NCBI RefSeq assembly: GCF_033568475.1
Contig: NC_133121.1
Span: 131,162,375-131,226,374 of the forward strand
DNA length: 64,000 bases
Source: Henckelia pumila
Lineage: Eukaryota; Streptophyta; Magnoliopsida; Lamiales; Gesneriaceae
Reading direction: 5' to 3'
Part shown: positions 62,157 through 64,000 of the stretch, piece by piece
Numbering within the stretch: position 1 is the first letter of the stretch
How the letters are laid out: each line of letters opens with the position of its first letter
Translations under genes and position numbers: made by a program
Notes under the pieces: model-generated
What the model was told of the DNA's origin: nothing
Seen by the model: the letters and a program-made list of their open reading frames with translations, nothing else
Database searches by the model: none

Positions 62157-62468
62157 AGGAAGAAAAAAATTTTGGTCCGATATGTTTGTCATTTTGCGAA
62201 TTCGATCCTTTATATTTTTAGATTTCAGTTTTAGTCTGCTATTTTTATTTTTTTGATAATTTTAGTTTTTTTTTATGTGGCGCTGATGTGGCACAAATGC
62301 AGGGTTGATGTGGAGCTGACGTGTACAGTGTCACGTAAGTATTTTCGAAAAAAAAGAATTGAAATTGCCAAAAATCAAAACATGCGGGACTAAAACTGAA
62401 ATATGAAAACATAGAAAACCGAAATAACAAAGTGACAAACATACATAACCAAAATTGCATTTTTCCCT
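62157..62468. mobile_element. ~310-bp hairpin MITE
   Basis: The left arm (ttttggtccgatatgtttgtc, then gatttcagttttagtc) and the right arm (gactaaaactgaaatatg, then gacaaacatacataaccaaaa) are inverted. The centre contains gtggcgctgatgtggc and ggagctgacgtgtac. Flanking AAATA-type sequence could be a target duplication but is too AT-rich to judge. Confidence 0.65.
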
Positions 62469-63472
62469 AAATATTATTATTCTAGTTTATTTTCTTTCCC
62501 CGTAATGCTTTTTCATTCTATATTTCTTATCACACCATAATGCTTTCCCCGTAATGCGTTTTCTGATAAATTATATTTTAGAATTTCAAAATAATCAATA
62601 CCTTATTAATAAACTATATCTATATATATATATATATAATTAACTTAATAAGGGAATTATATATGTATGTATATATATATATTTATAGAACTTGTTCAAG
62701 CCATTGTTAATTACATGAGATGAAATATACAATTTAGAAAAATATTAATTACCCAAAATTAAACAAAGTCAAAAAATAGACATATATAATTCCCTTAATT
62801 ATTAAGTCAATTATATATCAACTCTCAAAGGATTTAGTCAACAAGCAATGCATGCAGTCAAATCTTACCTTCCCCATCTGAACAGACACACTTCCACACA
62901 AAAACACACACACTCAGCCTAAAAATTACCCACACTGGACGCACGCACATTGAGGGTTGAATAGGGGTCACTTGGAGAGTATATATTTTTACATTTTCAT
63001 TAATTATACAGATTAAATTTACTTGTCTAACAAAAAAGAGAAGGAAAAAAAATTACAATAGCCAGTAATTTATTCACATGTATTATCTACGTAATAAGTC
63101 GACTCTCGCTTTTAAGAATAAAAATTAATTATATCTAATTTTATATAATAAATACTTTTCTGAGATTAATAATAAATTGTAGGTAGTGTGAGCTAGTGTG
63201 TGTGTTGACCACCTCACCCTTTTGGTTTCGATTGAGAGGCCATTCTGCCCACGTGCACTTCCCCCTCATAGTTTGTTCCAAAACATAAATATCGTGTAAT
63301 ATCATATTTTTGTATATAATTATAATTACTATGTGGTTAACTATTTTTTTTTCCATAGAAGTAGTTTCTGAAAAAAATTGTAAAAGAACTTAGTAGTACT
63401 TGAATATACATCATGAGATAACTTATTTCTTTATTTGAAAAATATATGTGTGATCCACTTTCTTTGCCAGAA

Positions 63473-63474
<2 letters not shown>

Positions 63475-63518
<44 letters not shown>
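63475..63518. repeat. (TA)n microsatellite
   Basis: A pure AT-dinucleotide tract of about 44 bp. The ORF at 63337-63525 (Tyr-Ile repeats) is a by-product of it. Confidence 0.95.
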
Positions 63519-63565
63519 AAAACACTAATACAAAAGTATAAAATTATCAGTGATAATTTAATTCC

Positions 63566-63805
63566 CACCGTTTGGTTTGAGTGATAGGATAAGTAATACA
63601 TAGATAAATAATATAATGTAAATTAAAAATAAAAAAAATTAGTTAATACATTATTTGATTTGATGGATAGATTATAATTTATTTGATTTAATTTATGTAA
63701 AATTAATAATTAATAAATAGATAAATAATATGACGAAAATAAGACAAAATTTATTGAGATAAATTATACATAGATTAATAATACATCAAACCAAACAATA
63801 AGGTG
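63566..63805. mobile_element. MITE related to the one at 61590-61987
   Basis: The ends caccgtttggtttga and tcaaaccaaacaataaggtg are inverted copies. Internal wording (aagtaatacatagataaataat against tagattaataatacatc) continues the pairing, and the gataaataat theme is shared with the 61590 element. Confidence 0.65.
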
Positions 63806-63936
63806 AATAAAAACTGTCTTTTGTGTTGTGTTTTTTTTAAAAACAAAATATTTCAATAATGACCTTAGTTTGTTTTTATGTTGTTCAAACTTTGATTTTT
63901 TTTAATTTTATTTTTACAAAACTATTCTTATGTTGT

Positions 63937-64000
63937 AAGGTACCGTTTGAAGTTAAAGACGAGATAAATAATGTAAAGATAAGTAATATATTGTAATAAA
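63937..64000. mobile_element. Start of a further MITE of the same family, cut by the window end
   Basis: The sequence aaggtaccgtttgaagttaa followed by gagataaataatg and taagtaatat matches the left terminus and subterminal wording of the two preceding elements. The right end is not in the window. Confidence 0.5.

Noticed and set aside
63337-63525. 62-codon ORF with Tyr-Ile repeats
   Set aside because: Produced by the (TA)n microsatellite.

Overview
The window is nuclear DNA of a flowering plant, most likely a eudicot. It is AT-rich, has spliced genes with GT-AG introns, and carries plant-specific families (CYP88A, U-box/ARM, type I MADS, AHL, the two-domain TTL protein) among plant LTR retrotransposons and MITEs. 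I cannot name the species; an asterid is only a guess. There are no operons, CRISPR arrays or bacterial features.

1-14.5 kb is a transposon block. A Ty1/Copia 3' half (1-3732) sits inside a Ty3/Gypsy chromovirus of Tekay/Del type (3733-8303). That element appears to interrupt the LTR of a third element (8304-9532), which interrupts the integrase of a fourth, Copia, element (9533-12277). A solo LTR with a perfect 5-bp target duplication follows (13234-14508). It shares an array of short palindromes upstream of the TATA box with the Gypsy LTR.

14.5-30.3 kb is mostly AT-rich spacer. It holds a LINE RNase H scrap, two hAT-type MITEs with exact 8-bp target duplications (16087-16533 and 23648-24171), one small conserved gene of unknown function (CDS 21660-21914), and a complete young but defective Copia element (24630-30341).

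31-56.4 kb is the gene-rich part. In order: a CYP88A cytochrome P450 that is probably ent-kaurenoic acid oxidase for gibberellin synthesis (+), an intronless U-box E3 ligase of the PUB20-24 type (+), a 14-exon 3-hydroxyisobutyryl-CoA hydrolase of CHY1 type ending in the peroxisomal signal AKL (-), a six-exon TTL/allantoin synthase with an internal PTS2 (+), an AGL80-like type I MADS gene (-) and an AT-hook AHL gene (-). The hydrolase and TTL genes are divergent, share about 360 bp between start codons, and both appear to encode peroxisomal enzymes.

56.4-64 kb has no gene that I can support. It carries small hairpin MITEs and a 1.41-kb foldback element (58146-59559) with a 9-bp target duplication, whose arms contain copies of an hAT MITE. 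Exon coordinates were derived by eye from splice sites, reading frame and family knowledge; transcripts were not available.
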